A stretch of DNA of 64,000 bases from Bactericera cockerelli. Lineage: Eukaryota; Arthropoda; Insecta; Hemiptera; Triozidae. Made by a program: the position numbers and the translations under genes. Positions 53,650-64,000 of the stretch are shown here, one piece after another (the first letter of the stretch is position 1; each line of letters opens with the position of its first letter). Below the pieces are notes generated by a model. It had not been told where the DNA came from, searched no databases, and worked only from the letters and a program-made list of their open reading frames with translations. The DNA lies in assembly GCA_024516035.1 (NCBI GenBank), contig CM044967.1, positions 20,662,260 through 20,726,259 of the forward strand, given 5' to 3'.

Positions 53650-53745
53650 TTGGTCATATCACGAGGGGGGTTTTACCCTCCATTCGCTGGAAACTCACAA
53701 ACCAACTACTCAAATTAAACTCTCCCAGTCGACCCAGGCTATTTA
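53650..53745 (-). repeat. 5S-SINE body fragment
   Basis: Minus strand: cctgggtcgactgggagag, tttgtgagtttccagcgaat and ggagggtaaaacccccctcg, i.e. the 5S-SINE type of body (ttgtgag variant). No head. Confidence 0.6.
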
Positions 53746-54171
53746 AGAAGTTTCTGTCATTGTGTTTTTGAAGAACAAAATTTTAAACACATGTCTTTTC
53801 ATTTGAAAGATTTTTTATGTGTCTTTTTTATAACATAAGCTTTACCAGGAAAGGTGTCATTCTTTTTTTTTAATGTAAGAAATATCCTATTTGAGTTTAA
53901 TTTATTGAAAGCTAGTTAAATGATACAAGACTTGTTTCAATTTAATTTAAATACTTTTTAAACAGGGTCGGATACTAGGCCTGCAGGTTTTAGCATATTT
54001 TTTTAAACATTAAATTGATGTCCTGATTTCAAGAGATCTTTAATTTACATTGAGACATGGCTCGTTGCATTTGATGGGTACAAATTATAAATGATACTTG
54101 AAAAAGGATAGTTTTTACATTACTAATGAAAAAATTGGCCCCCTTGAGACCTCCCCTACAATAACTATTCC

Positions 54172-54731
54172 TCAGCTTCTATATCTACTATAGAAGCTGA
54201 GGAATACTATAGAAGCTGAGGAATACTATAGAAGCTGAGGAATACTATAGAAGCTGAGGAATACTATAGAAGCTGAGGAATACTATAGAAGCTGAGGAAT
54301 ACTATAGAAGCTGAGGAATACTATAGAAGCTGAGGAATACTATAGAAGCTGAGGAATACTATAGAAGCTGAGGAATACTATAGAAGCTGAGGAATACTAT
54401 AGAAGCTGAGGAATACTATAGAAGCTGAGGAATACTATAGAAGCTGAGGAATACTATAGAAGCTGAGGAATACTATAGAAGCTGAGGAATACTATAGAAG
54501 CTGAGGAATACTATAGAAGCTGAGGAATACTATAGAAGCTGAGGAATACTATAGAAGCTGAGGAATACTATAGAAGCTGAGGAATACTATAGAAGCTGAG
54601 GAATACTATAGAAGCTGAGGAATACTATAGAAGCTGAGGAATACTATAGAAGCTGAGGAATACTATAGAAGCTGAGGAATACTATAGAAGCTGAAGAATA
54701 CTATAGAAGCTGAGGAATACTATAGAAGCTG
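54172..54731. repeat. 19-bp satellite, about 28 units
   Basis: Unit actatagaagctgaggaat repeated almost without change (one gaagaat variant near 54692). The array starts with an inverted unit: cctcagcttctata at ~54171-54184 opposite tatagaagctgagg, making a hairpin. Confidence 0.95.
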
Positions 54732-54779
54732 CGAGGCTGCTTTGTTTCTTGAACTAGTATTTTCCATGCATAGCAATAA

Positions 54780-55165
54780 TCAAATTTTATTATACATTTT
54801 GAAACGGAACAGTGCGAAACGGAACGGAACAGTCTTAATAAAATGCACTGTTTCTCTCAAAATGTAAACAAACCGAGGAACCGAGCCGGGGTTCCTTTTG
54901 GTGAAACGGAATGTTCTAGCTTCTGATTGGTTCTCATTCTGCGTCTTTTTGATAATGGAATATTAAATGAGAGCGCCAAATTTTGAATCTGCATTTTAAA
55001 TTTATTTTTGAAATGAGATGAGCTAATACAAGAATTTCACTTCTGTTGATCTTTGAAATGACCTTGTTATATTTTCATTATCTTCAACCAATCAAATAGC
55101 CCGATGTTCCGTTCCGTTTTGCTCTGTTCCGGTTCAAATTTTATAATAAAATTCAACTAATGTTC
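54780..55165. mobile_element. Inverted-repeat MITE (~385 bp)
   Basis: caaattttattatacatttt, gaaacggaacagtgcgaaac and ggaacggaaca are inverted at tgttccgttccgttttgctc and tgttccggttcaaatttta. No ORF. It lies just right of the 19-bp satellite. Confidence 0.65.
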
Positions 55166-55599
55166 TGCGAATGGACTTAACACCATCTTCACATTTCTTT
55201 CTTGGTCTTTCAGCGGATAGAGGTCTTTGTCCTTCAAATTCCAGAGATTTGAGACCTCCCCTAGTAAAGCGTAAAGCTAATAATATGAAAGACATAAAAT
55301 TTCAACATTTTTTTTGTACAAAAATACATTTATTTAATTTTGTAAATAAAACCTTCCAATCAAAATATGACCGAAACATCTGAAATGAAATTTACGATAT
55401 CTCTGTCCCTGGTTTCAGTAAAAATACTTCTGAAAAATACGGGAATGCCCGTATTTTTTTGTTGATTTTTTTATGTATTATTTATTCATTAATAAATAAA
55501 TGTGTGTTCCTTGTGTTGTTAAATCACAATTTAGTGGGTTTATTTAATTCTACACAATTTTATTTAATTCTTGTGTATCATTTATTATTTATAAATAAA

Positions 55600-55793
55600 A
55601 TATAGTTGATGTTAAAAAAAACGTTCCTTTTAAGATTCCATAGTTGACATTTCTGGGGCTGCCCTTGGTAATGATAGAAAATAAAAGTCAGTAGAAAATG
55701 ATTCATTTCCCATTCATTTGTTGAGCATTTTTTCAAAATTCAAATCTGTTTTTTAGATAATGTGAATGGCTCTTTTTTTTTGGCGGACCCTGT
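55600..55793. mobile_element. Tc1-like MITE, right arm
   Basis: ctggggctgcccttggtaat, cattttttcaaaattcaaat and ggctctttttttttggcgga, then ccctgta. The end CAGGGTCCGCCAAAA next to TA shows the family's terminus. The left arm is missing. Confidence 0.6.
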
Positions 55794-58700
55794 ATAAATT
55801 AAGCAGAACTTAAATATTTTGAATCAGACTGGGTAACAAAATTAATTGTTTTGGAGGTTACAGTGAATATACAATGACCCAAATACACCTGAAAAGTGAT
55901 TTAACTTCGTTTTTAGATAAAAACTTTGGAATTTTTTTTGTTTTTAAGAAGGAAAAAAAAAAAAATAATAATAAAAATAAGTATTTACACTCAATACAAA
56001 ATTCATCCAGAAATAATCATGGTACGTACCTAACTCCAGGAGAAAATAAAAACTGAACACAGGATTTTACAGGTGTTTGAATAAATAAATACTCAGGGTA
56101 CTGTTCATTTTGATCATATTTAGTTTTCCTTTCACAATACCTAAAGAACTCGATTTTAATTTGACTTAAAAATTAAACAAACAGTATGTTTTAAAACATC
56201 AATAATTTTTTTTTTTTTCTTTGCTGGAGTTGCAGTGATCATTCCTGGATGAATCTTGTATTGAGTCGAAATCCTGTACTGTTTTTTCTTAGATGAAACA
56301 ATTTTTGTTGTTGATCTTTTTATCTCCAACGAAAGTTACATCACTTTTCAGGTGCATGGAAATACACGGAAATATAGGGGAAAATGGCAAATGGTCGGAT
56401 TTTTAAGTGGATCAGTGCAACATATCTAGAGAAGAGACCCTTTGGGAAAAATATCTCAACTAATTGATTATACACAACTTGAGACTTTTAAATCACAGAG
56501 GAAGTCCAGTTGAAGTATTAATAATAATTTCACATTCAAAATGTTATGGAATGAGGGAAGAGCTACATCGACATTAAAAGAGTTGCTCACAATTGTAATG
56601 AAGGGAGAGGAGTTACCAACTGATCAATAGATAAACTTTAAAGTCGATATTGTTTAAATTATCTCTTTTTTAAATTATGAATAAAGAAAACAGTAAATCA
56701 ATCTAAATCATTTGATTAAAAAAACATAAACATTTTACTTCCGAGAAATTTCTAATATTAGAAATCGGAAGTATTGTGTTCGTTTTTGTAAAAAAAAATA
56801 TTTTTTTGCTCCGATTTCAATTTTTTTCATATTTCTGGACGTTTCATAACCTCCTGAGCAAATTTGGTTTTGTGTCCGTCTGTCGGTCTGTCGGTCTGTC
56901 TGTCTGTCTGTCTGTCTGTTAAAACGATTCCTTGTAACGCGCAAATCTCGGAAACTACTTGACCGATTTTGATGAAATTTTGTACACATCTAGGAGACAT
57001 TCTGTAGATGGTCCCATTTTAAATTCATCGAATTCGTACAAGCGGCTCTGGGTGAAAGAGACCATGCGCCTGACCACTAACTTTTTACTTAAATGCTTAT
57101 ATCTCGTGAACGGTACATCCGATTTTGATGAAATTTTGTATGTATATGCATATTATTGTTTTACACAGGCTTTATATATTTTCTTTTTAATTAATTATAA
57201 TTTGACTCTGATATTTAAGAAAATCCGAAATTTTGGACAATAAAGTCAAGAAATAAGAACCACGACTTGCCGATACAGAATTTTTTGTAGAATTTAGAAT
57301 GTAGAAAAAACGGTTTTATACCATATAAAACAAATTTGAAGAAAATCGGTTCAGCCGTTTTGGACATACAAGTAATTTAGTATAAAAACTCAAAATTCGC
57401 ACGTGTACACAATGTGAAACAATCACGAGGAAGTATTGTGTTCATAATTGGCAGTGTTTTTTTTTCTGTGAGAGGTAACAAAATGAATTAAAAAATTCTG
57501 ACTTGGAAAAAAATCAAAGATATGACACAACCACAATATCATTAGTAGGTAATAAAATAACACATACTTAGGTATAAGTATTACTGTGATAAAATTTTCA
57601 ATTCGACATTCTTGTTTACTACATGTAATAATTATGTAATCTCGCCCATCTTTGTGCTGCTTGGGGCAGCACAAGTTAATGGTATTTATTAGACAAAAAA
57701 ATTGTTTTGTCAAATATCTGCATTTAGCTTGATTCAATAGCGCTTTCAATTTAAAAAATAAATAAAATTAACTATAAAACTACCTAGTTAAAATACATGT
57801 CTGTACAAAATTTCACATTCATATCTCTCTCCAGAGAGGAAATGTGAGTCTACTTGAAAATCCTAAAGTGGGGCCAGATCGTGTTTAATTTATTTTTGGC
57901 ACTGTCTCATCGGTCAAGACAACAAATCAAAATTTCAGCTCCCTAAATTAAATTGCTCACAGTTTAACTTGTGACATGGAGTACAGCACTAGTCTCGGTG
58001 CAGTTTTTTTAACTATCAAAATGTATTAATACTTACGTATTCAAAACACATCATAATTCAGTGTTTGGAAGTCCTATTTTTAGTTGATAATTTACAGCTC
58101 TGAATAAAAAGCTGAAATTTCTGACAGCATTATATTTAAAAAAAAACTATTTTTGAAGTAAGTCCAAGGCCAATATCGGTCCTGAGTGCTCAACGTTATT
58201 ACTTTTTAAAAATAGTTTGTGATACTTTGTGAAAAGGTTTTTGAATACTGGGTTCGACTATTATCAATAGCCTAAATCAGTCGAATAAATATTTAAAATG
58301 AAAGTTAAAAGAGTAGGTATTTTAAATTCTAGCTTTGTATCCAAAGTAATTCAAAATTATTCAGTTTACAAAACATTTTTTTTGTAAGACTGTTTAGTAA
58401 TTAATTCCATCACACTTAATAATAGTATAACAATGAGTGATTCATTTAGAGTTAAAAAATTAAAACTTAAAATAAATCAATGCTCAAAACTTAAAACTAA
58501 AGAATAAAATATGATGGTTCATTATCCTCAAATTGAATACCGATAAAAAATGAACAATCATAATATATTTCTACGCACTGTCATATCTGCACTATTGGTC
58601 TCCTGGTAAAGGTACACGTCTAATAAACTGGCTGGAGCAACAGTGGGATCCCTGAGCTTGAATTCCTATCAGTGCAGATTTTTTCTTCATTTGATTGAGA

Positions 58701-58845
58701 AAAGACTATATTATGTAGTTTAATAAAAACTGGCAGAATAAAAAAATATTGATAATGTTTGTCAGGTAGCATAAAAAATAATATACATTATTTTACTACC
58801 AAAGAATATGAAATATTTTTTCATTACGGACTGATTTCTTCCTCC
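55794..58845. other. Intergenic left of DPH6, no gene
   Basis: The dispersed repeat at 56755-57440 and a worn tRNA-like stretch (ggtctcctggtaaaggtaca, 58597-58616) are all I recognise. Otherwise AT-rich. Confidence 0.5.
56755..57440. repeat. Dispersed repeat with (TGTC)n and repeated motif
   Basis: gaccgattttgatgaaattt occurs at ~56961 and a variant (ccgattttgatgaaatttt) at ~57119; ggaagtattgtgttc occurs at ~56767 and ~57430. (tgtc)n lies at 56876-56919. A related piece is at 62720-62870 (tttttgctccaatt, acaacgcaacgtgcaaatct). Likely a transposon remnant of unknown class. Confidence 0.55.
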
Positions 58846-59165
58846 TCAATAATGACGAAGTGCACATATAGAAACAATAGTGTTGGGATTTTGCAGATGT
58901 TTTACCGGAATTATAGTTGGCACAATGGTGTAGTCTGCAAGAAATTTTTCGAATACATTTGCTATCACAGAAGGATTCACGACACTAGGTCTATAGAAGA
59001 TTTTGAAGTTTGCTACATATGATAATTGTTTATTTTCATGCAGCAGTCTTGAAAGGACATATTGAACTATTTCTAGGAGGGTTGATTCTGACAATATTTT
59101 CATGTTCTCATCTTCTTCTTGATTCAATGTCAGTTGTGCAACATTGCCAATTGATAGTGAGAGAC
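58846..59165 (-). CDS. DPH6: DPH6 last exon
   Basis: Acceptor ttttgttttag before 59165; the frame GLSLSIGNVAQLTLNQEEDE runs to TGA 58846-58848. The split Gly codon (G|GT) matches phase 1 of the preceding donor. It ends with HLQNPNTIVSICALRHY, a C-terminal strand pattern seen in long DPH6 proteins. A minus-strand ATTAAA near 58721-58726 is a possible poly(A) signal. Confidence 0.8.
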
Positions 59166-59354
59166 CTAAAACAAAAGATAAATTCTTAGACAAATTTTGA
59201 TGTTCATGGACGACAGCTAATTTTAATTTATATTACTACTAGTTAATTGTTGTTGCTGTAGCGGCGTGAGCTAAACCTAGTTGTTCTGATGGTTCTCTAA
59301 CCGAATCAGTAAATAATAATTTAATGTACGTGAAAAATCGGTTGAATCATACAC

Positions 59355-59957
59355 AGGGCCCTATTCCACAAAGTCTCTTCCACTTCGCACTCCCACTTTC
59401 CAAAATCTGTTCCTCAAACATTTTGCGAAGTTGGAATTGCGAAGTGGAGGTAGAAGTCAAAATGCGTAGCTTTCTTCTCCATTTATGGATTTCTGTTTCT
59501 CAAACAATTCAATTTGCGAAGTTCGAAGAGAAATGCGTCCTTTTTTCGATGGAACGTTGGGAGGTGTTTTTTCTTCCCAAATTGAATTTTTGAACTTTCC
59601 AATACAATTTGCTATTACATAATTTATAATTAGAAGCCCACATTCAATTTTTTTCGTTCAATTAATTATTTCTTATTTTAATTTTAACGAAATAACATGT
59701 ACGACTTTGTATTTAGAGGAAAAGGAAGAAATAAGGAACATCATAATGTTCAGCAGGTATTTTGATCGCGGCTGTTTTTTAACGGACATTTGATAAGTTA
59801 TCAACTTCCACTTTTACTTCGCAAAGTGCATAGTTTACTTCTAACTGTGAGGTAAAGTTGGAAATATCCTAAAAAAAACCAGGAACAGGAAGTTTTTTAA
59901 CTATCCAATTTTTTTTTTTTGCGAAGTGGAAAGTGGAAGTTTTGAAGAATAGGGCAC
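59355..59957. mobile_element. Inverted-repeat MITE (~600 bp) in the first DPH6 3' intron
   Basis: gggccctattccacaaag and cttccacttcgca are inverted at tgcgaagtggaaagtggaag and gaagaatagggcac. Further inside, cttccacttttacttcgcaa repeats the theme. It lies between the last two DPH6 exons. No coding frame. Confidence 0.65.
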
Positions 59958-60617
59958 GGGCGATATGGGTTTGATTTCCACTCATGAGACGAGTTGCGAC
60001 AGAAAGAAAACTTAAAGAAAATCATGTTTTGTGCTTAAAATTAAACCCTCAATTTTTAAGTTCAAATACTCTGAAATATAGGTACAATTTAATATACAAA
60101 TATAGATATCATCATCACAGGGTGGCGTCATCGTAAACGATGGTAGCCAGACAGTGGAGGAATGACTCAGCACTTCTACCACTGCCTTTACAAGGAGGCT
60201 AATAATTGACAAGGACCCCCAGAACCAAGCTCGTCTACTCCCTATTTATAGTCCCCCAGCCACACTTTTGAAATATACATAAAACAAATAAATACAATTT
60301 AAAAAGTAAACACAATAGATCTCACTAGGTTGCAGGGTTAATTGTATGGAATTTCAAATGAAACCCTACAACCAGGTCATATAATAATAATCATAATAGC
60401 TATTTTAATAATTCATTCAGGAGCCGGTATCGAACCAATATCTCGTGAACTGTAAGTCATTCTCTGTAAACTAGGGCTAAATGATTTTTCGGAACAAATT
60501 ACCCCTGGGGTTCTCTATTCTGTACGACTTTTGAGGCCCGAAAACATTTTTTACGTGTTTTTTTCCTATGGGGCACATTAAACGTCGACACTCTGTGTAC
60601 AATTTGAAATTACTTAC

Positions 60618-60722
60618 CATTAGAAACATAGCAAACAATGGCGGAGACGGAATTGTCATAATTCCAACGTCTTCTCAGAGATACATGGTGATGATCATTC
60701 AAGCAGTAGCCAGTTTCTTCAT
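60618..60722 (-). CDS. DPH6: DPH6 exon (C-terminal region)
   Basis: Acceptor catattactcag before 60722 and donor AATG|gtaagt after 60618; 105 nt, phase 1 to 1. It encodes YEETGYCLNDHHVSLRRRWN, then VSAIVCYVSN. Assigned by phase, splice sites and position; the sequence alone is less conserved. Confidence 0.75.
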
Positions 60723-60854
60723 CTGAGTAATATGAAAGGAATCATCAGTTTTATGGTGATTAGAAACAATTTTTTCAAAAAGATATATTCATCACATAAA
60801 CTTGTACCACAGTTAATACATACTTAAATTTTAACATAAAAGACAACCACTGAG

Positions 60855-61020
60855 CGATCTCCGTGGCTCAGTGGTTAAGAACATTGGTTCATGACCCGGA
60901 GATTGCGGGTTCGAATCCCGGCTGAAGCTGAAAAATTTTCCGTTTTCGGAAAGGCATGGTTGTAAAGGTAAAGTACCCTGAAGTAATGTGAAAGCGGTTC
61001 CGGGACACAACTACCTTTAT
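60855..61020 (+). mobile_element. SINE with tRNA-Met-like head
   Basis: atctccgtggctcagtggtt (A box), ggttcatgacccggagattg (loop with cat) and gcgggttcgaatcccggctg (B box), then aaattttccgttttcggaaa and gaaagcggttccgggacaca. A similar 3' body (gcggttccgggggacaacta) occurs near 49605. The non-matching acceptor ends argue against a tRNA gene. Confidence 0.65.
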
Positions 61021-61712
61021 TTTTTTTAATTTTGAACGGTACACCAAGGTAATAAAACTTTTTTTTGAGGGGTGAACAATGTCCAATGTCCATATTGGCC
61101 ACCCTGTATAAAAAATTCACAGGATGGCCAAAATGACCATCCTGTATTTTTTTTCTAATTGAAATCACTTGTTTTCGTCATACAAACATAAACGATTGAC
61201 GTTATAAAAAAAATATTCAAAATCGAGTTATTCGAAATTAAAAAAAGTAGGTAAGAAAAAAAACAAACAAAAAAACACCCTGTATGTAAAATTTCAGTGG
61301 TAAAAAGTACTCAGGAACAATTTAGAAGTATGATTATCAAATAAAATTCAGGTTGACCCATTTAAAAATCGAAAGTTGGCACCTTTTTCAAACTTTTGAA
61401 ACACACTGTATAACCATAACTAGTAGCGCATAATTAAGACATCTAGGTACCATTGGGTTTTTTATTTTTCAAAAACTCCATCAGGGGCTGAGTAATTTGA
61501 AGTGTCCAACTTTGGTGGGACATAATTATATTTGATTTTCCAAAAGTCAATAATATATTTGAGCTTCTGAGAAATACCGAACCAAGCTGACCACGACATA
61601 TATTTTGACAAGGAAACTGAAATCTTGAAAAAATAAACATGTGAGATCCTAAAATATTTGAAATGTCACTTAGCAAATAAAGGATTACAATTATTCAAGT
61701 CAAGATACTCAC

Positions 61713-61878
61713 ATTGGAAGGTATTGTTAGCGCGGTGTGCCCAGACAAACCACTCTACCAAAGCATTCCGAGGTAATCCTGTCACCACAATGTAGTCAAT
61801 GATGCCATTGTTGGTACGTTTTTCCCATTCTCTACGCGCAACATCGATGTGCAGCTTGTTTGTCACAAAACAGAAGCC
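61713..61878 (-). CDS. DPH6: DPH6 exon: RidA domain 2, later part
   Basis: Acceptor tgatttcag before 61878 and donor CAAT|gtgagt after 61713; 166 nt, phase 0 to 1. It encodes GFCFVTNKLHIDVARREWEK, IIDYIVVTGLPRNALVEWFV and WAHRANNTFQ. PR-A-VEW-V fits the end strand of the second RidA domain of DPH6. Confidence 0.84.
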
Positions 61879-62174
61879 CTGAAATCACACAAAATTTCTT
61901 TGTCTTAAATTTACAATTGGCTAGAAGAAATCTATCCAGAGTGATCACTTTTAACTTTTAAAGTTTTTTGAGCTTCAAAAGTTGCCAGTAAGTAACTAAG
62001 TAATGAAAAAGGGGACCCAGGGGTATTTTGACCCAAAAATTGATTGATGCTAGTTTCAAAAGCGTACGACTCACAGTTCATGAGATAGGGGTTCGAAACC
62101 AGCTGCAGCATGAATTGTTAAAGTAGCTTCGGTACTTTTTAACGCCAGTTGGATTTAAGTAGTGTAAATCAAAC

Positions 62175-62715
62175 AGTCATATCTTAAAACAAAAGATAAA
62201 ACTACTGATGGCGCTAAGCGTACTCTTACCTACAAAGGCTTAATCCTAACTGATCCAGAAGAAATTGTTAATAGTTTTGCTGATCATTTCATAAACGCTT
62301 ATAACCCCACCCCACCCCTCTTTTCACCCGACACTTCACATCATACCGATCTCTTTCACATAGAAGATATTACTCAATCAAATGTGGTGACGGAAATAGC
62401 TAAGATGTCCATTAATAAACCACCTGGTCCTGATGGTATTCCCTCACTTATCTTCTCTCAGTGTGTGGAGTACTTTAAAATCCCACTTTCTATTATTTTT
62501 AATATTATCCTTAGAACTAGTCAGTTTCCTACTTTATTACAGGAATCCATTATAACTCCAGTTCCCAAGAAAAGTGGAGAACAAGACATATCAGGACATC
62601 GACCCATTAGTAATTTAAACGTAACTGCAAAGATATTTGAAGGTGTTATTTATGACAAAATGTCACTGTACATATTTGATCATATTTCACCTCAGCAGCA
62701 CGTTAGATATCGGTT
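62175..62715 (+). pseudogene. LINE reverse-transcriptase fragment (fingers region)
   Basis: Open from about 62175 without an ATG: KRTLTYKGLILTDPEEIVNS, FADHFINAYNPTPP, then INKPPGPDGIPSLIFSQC, IITPVPKK and HRPISNLNVTAKIFE. These are the RT blocks before the catalytic ones; the YxDD part is absent. The fragment is similar in kind to ORF2 of the 23.6-kb LINE but not a copy of it. It lies in a DPH6 intron, opposite to the gene, and runs into another repeat at ~62715. Confidence 0.82.
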
Positions 62716-62719
62716 CATT

Positions 62720-62870
62720 TTAGTGGAAAAAAAAATCTTTTTTGCTCCAATTTAAATAAAATCACATTTCTGGACATGGTTCCGTGTCTGTCTATTTGTT
62801 TATTGCATTTCTTACAACGCAACGTGCAAATCTCAGAAACTAAGAGAAAAGGTAATGTGATTGGTTATTA
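62720..62870. repeat. Fragment of the 56.8-kb dispersed repeat
   Basis: ttttttgctccaatt, cacatttctggacatggttc, cgtgtctgtctatttg and gtgcaaatctcagaaac parallel 56806-56957. It abuts the LINE RT fragment. Confidence 0.5.
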
Positions 62871-62987
62871 TTTTCGAAACTATGCTAGTTAAATTCCTTG
62901 ATGGAATGAGTCTATAGATTAGCCACTACATGGATATAATTATCAATACACTGAAAGCAAATTCTGTTTATAATATTTTCAGTTTAC

Positions 62988-63149
62988 CATGACAACATCT
63001 CGGATATGAGTGTTGGGATCCATGGCTTTGATAACACGATGAACATGACGCAGAGCTAGTTTACATTGTTGCAGAATACCAGCATCCAGCAACTGCATGC
63101 TTCCGGGTATCAGAGGAATCATTCCCGCAATGTAGATGATGTCATTTAC
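62988..63149 (-). CDS. DPH6: DPH6 exon: RidA domain 2 core
   Basis: Acceptor ctacacccag before 63149 and donor ATG|gtaaac after 62988; 54 codons, phase 0. It encodes VNDIIYIAGMIPLIPGSMQL, then QQCKLALRHVHRVIKAMD. The VGDLIYVSGQ-like start and the helix with QC..AL..V..V are typical of RidA domains. It joins YSQAVR from the previous exon without a gap. Confidence 0.87.
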
Positions 63150-63727
63150 CTGGGTGTAGTATGAACAAGAATTAATTAATCCATTTGTTTTATGATTTAT
63201 ATTTTTGATTTATTCTATTATAATCGTTCAAGGGCTTCCACAATTCTAATTTAAGAATTAAAAACCAATTTAGGTTAACCATTAAAACATTAAAAAGAGA
63301 CAGCTCTTGTTGCACTTCTGAAATTCCAGTGGACATGGATTTAATAAGTATTGGATTTTTCAGTCAGTTATATAATATATACATATTATGTATGCTCAAA
63401 TAGGTAAGGAGTACTAAAAATGACAAAAAATGTTTTCGTGAAGACTTGAAGGCGTGTCCTTATGTCCCCAAAAACATATTTTAATAATTTATAACGCGTT
63501 TTCAATTATATCTCTTTGGATGCAACAGTTCTAAATAATGAACGCAGTACATCAGAATTTCAATGAAAAAGTCCCCCAGAAACAATGTTATGTAAAGGCT
63601 AGTGATTACCATCTTTTTTGCCTCTTCTTACTGTTCATACTTTAAGGTTCTTAGTTTTGAAATTTGTATAACCTTGACACAAGTTTAGAACGTGTGAACC
63701 CATGAATACTCCCCTGAGTTTGCTTAC

Positions 63728-64000
63728 CCTGACAGCTTGGCTATAAGGGCCGATATTAGCAGGAGCCCAATGTGAGATGCTTTGTACATGAAGGAAATTT
63801 GGGTTCTTTTCCGTTTGATTTTTACACACAGCATCTAAGATAACAGGCATGTTGACAGGAAGTATGGTTTGAACACAAGCTCGAATCGGTGGGTTGTTGT
63901 GATTGAAGTATTTGTAATAAACTTTATTTACAATAGGATAGTCGGCCATATTTTTGATGTACAACGTTATACATATCACATTCTTGACTGTTAAATTCTT
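63728..64000 (-). CDS. DPH6: DPH6 exon (partial at window edge): end of RidA domain 1, start of domain 2
   Basis: The frame is open from the window edge; donor AGG|gtaagc follows 63728 (phase 0). ICITLYIKNMADYPIVNKVY and NPPIRACVQTILP form the end of a RidA fold, with the Arg of the family signature. A linker follows, then LHVQSISHWAPANIGPYSQA, a highly characteristic DPH6 stretch (GPYSQA opens the second RidA domain). Confidence 0.88.

Larger units (their letters stand above)
58846..64000 (-). other. DPH6: Gene span: diphthine--ammonia ligase, 3' part
   Basis: Five exons on the minus strand: >64000-63728, 63149-62988, 61878-61713, 60722-60618 and 59165-58846. All have GT..AG borders and matching phases, giving ~300 residues to the stop. 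They code for the C-terminal part with two RidA-like domains; the ATP-pyrophosphatase (ligase) domain must lie to the right. DPH6 makes the last step of diphthamide formation on translation elongation factor 2, using ATP and ammonium. In fungi, plants and many invertebrates it carries C-terminal RidA domains, while the human protein lacks them. Introns hold a MITE, a SINE and a LINE fragment. Confidence 0.85.

Noticed and set aside
54172..54731. CRISPR array
   Set aside because: Contiguous 19-bp units without spacers, in a eukaryotic genome; a satellite.
60855..60930. tRNA-Met gene
   Set aside because: A and B boxes are clear, but the acceptor ends do not pair and a SINE body follows that recurs near 49.6 kb.

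Overview
The window looks like nuclear DNA of an arthropod, most likely an insect. It is AT-rich, its genes are split into short exons with GT..AG introns, and the space between genes is crowded with LINEs, SINEs, MITEs, Helitron-type elements and minisatellites. The order of insect cannot be fixed from the sequence. Only two conserved host genes are clear. A third, small secreted-peptide gene is a candidate.

Left (about 1.9-16.6 kb, + strand): a complete or nearly complete gene for a CTTNBP2 / CTTNBP2NL / Drosophila Nausicaa-type protein. It encodes an N-terminal coiled-coil domain in several phase-matched exons and a last exon with a proline-rich cortactin-SH3-like ligand. There are two candidate alternative first coding exons. 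Its introns hold a long inverted-repeat MITE, an R2-like (restriction-like endonuclease) LINE on the opposite strand with one in-frame stop, a 1.8-kb non-autonomous LINE derivative with a triplicated ~497-bp module between perfect 13-bp target-site duplications, and an intact tRNA-headed SINE.

Middle (about 16.6-58.8 kb): no conserved host gene apart from the peptide-precursor candidate at 22.7-23.0 kb (- strand, unusually GC-rich, signal peptide, RFGKR amidation/cleavage site). This part is an archive of transposition. It holds a 5.1-kb CR1/Jockey-superclade LINE with two ORFs that landed in an older tRNA-headed SINE, and a SINE family with a 5S rRNA head whose body is shared with a tRNA-headed SINE. 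There are further SINEs with Thr-, Ala-, Gly- and Met-like tRNA heads and a SINE with an (AAC)n tail nested in a Tc1-like MITE. Two short Helitron-type elements, a 1.2-kb TIR element nested in a MITE, a 19-bp satellite of about 28 units and several other minisatellites complete it.

Right (58.8-64.0 kb, - strand): the last five exons of diphthine--ammonia ligase (DPH6), covering the two fused RidA-like domains. The ATP-dependent ligase domain lies beyond the right edge. One intron carries a dead fragment of a LINE reverse transcriptase.

The two host genes have no evident functional link: one is a cytoskeletal regulator and the other a translation-factor modification enzyme. The LINEs probably supplied the machinery that moved the SINEs and the non-autonomous LINE derivative.
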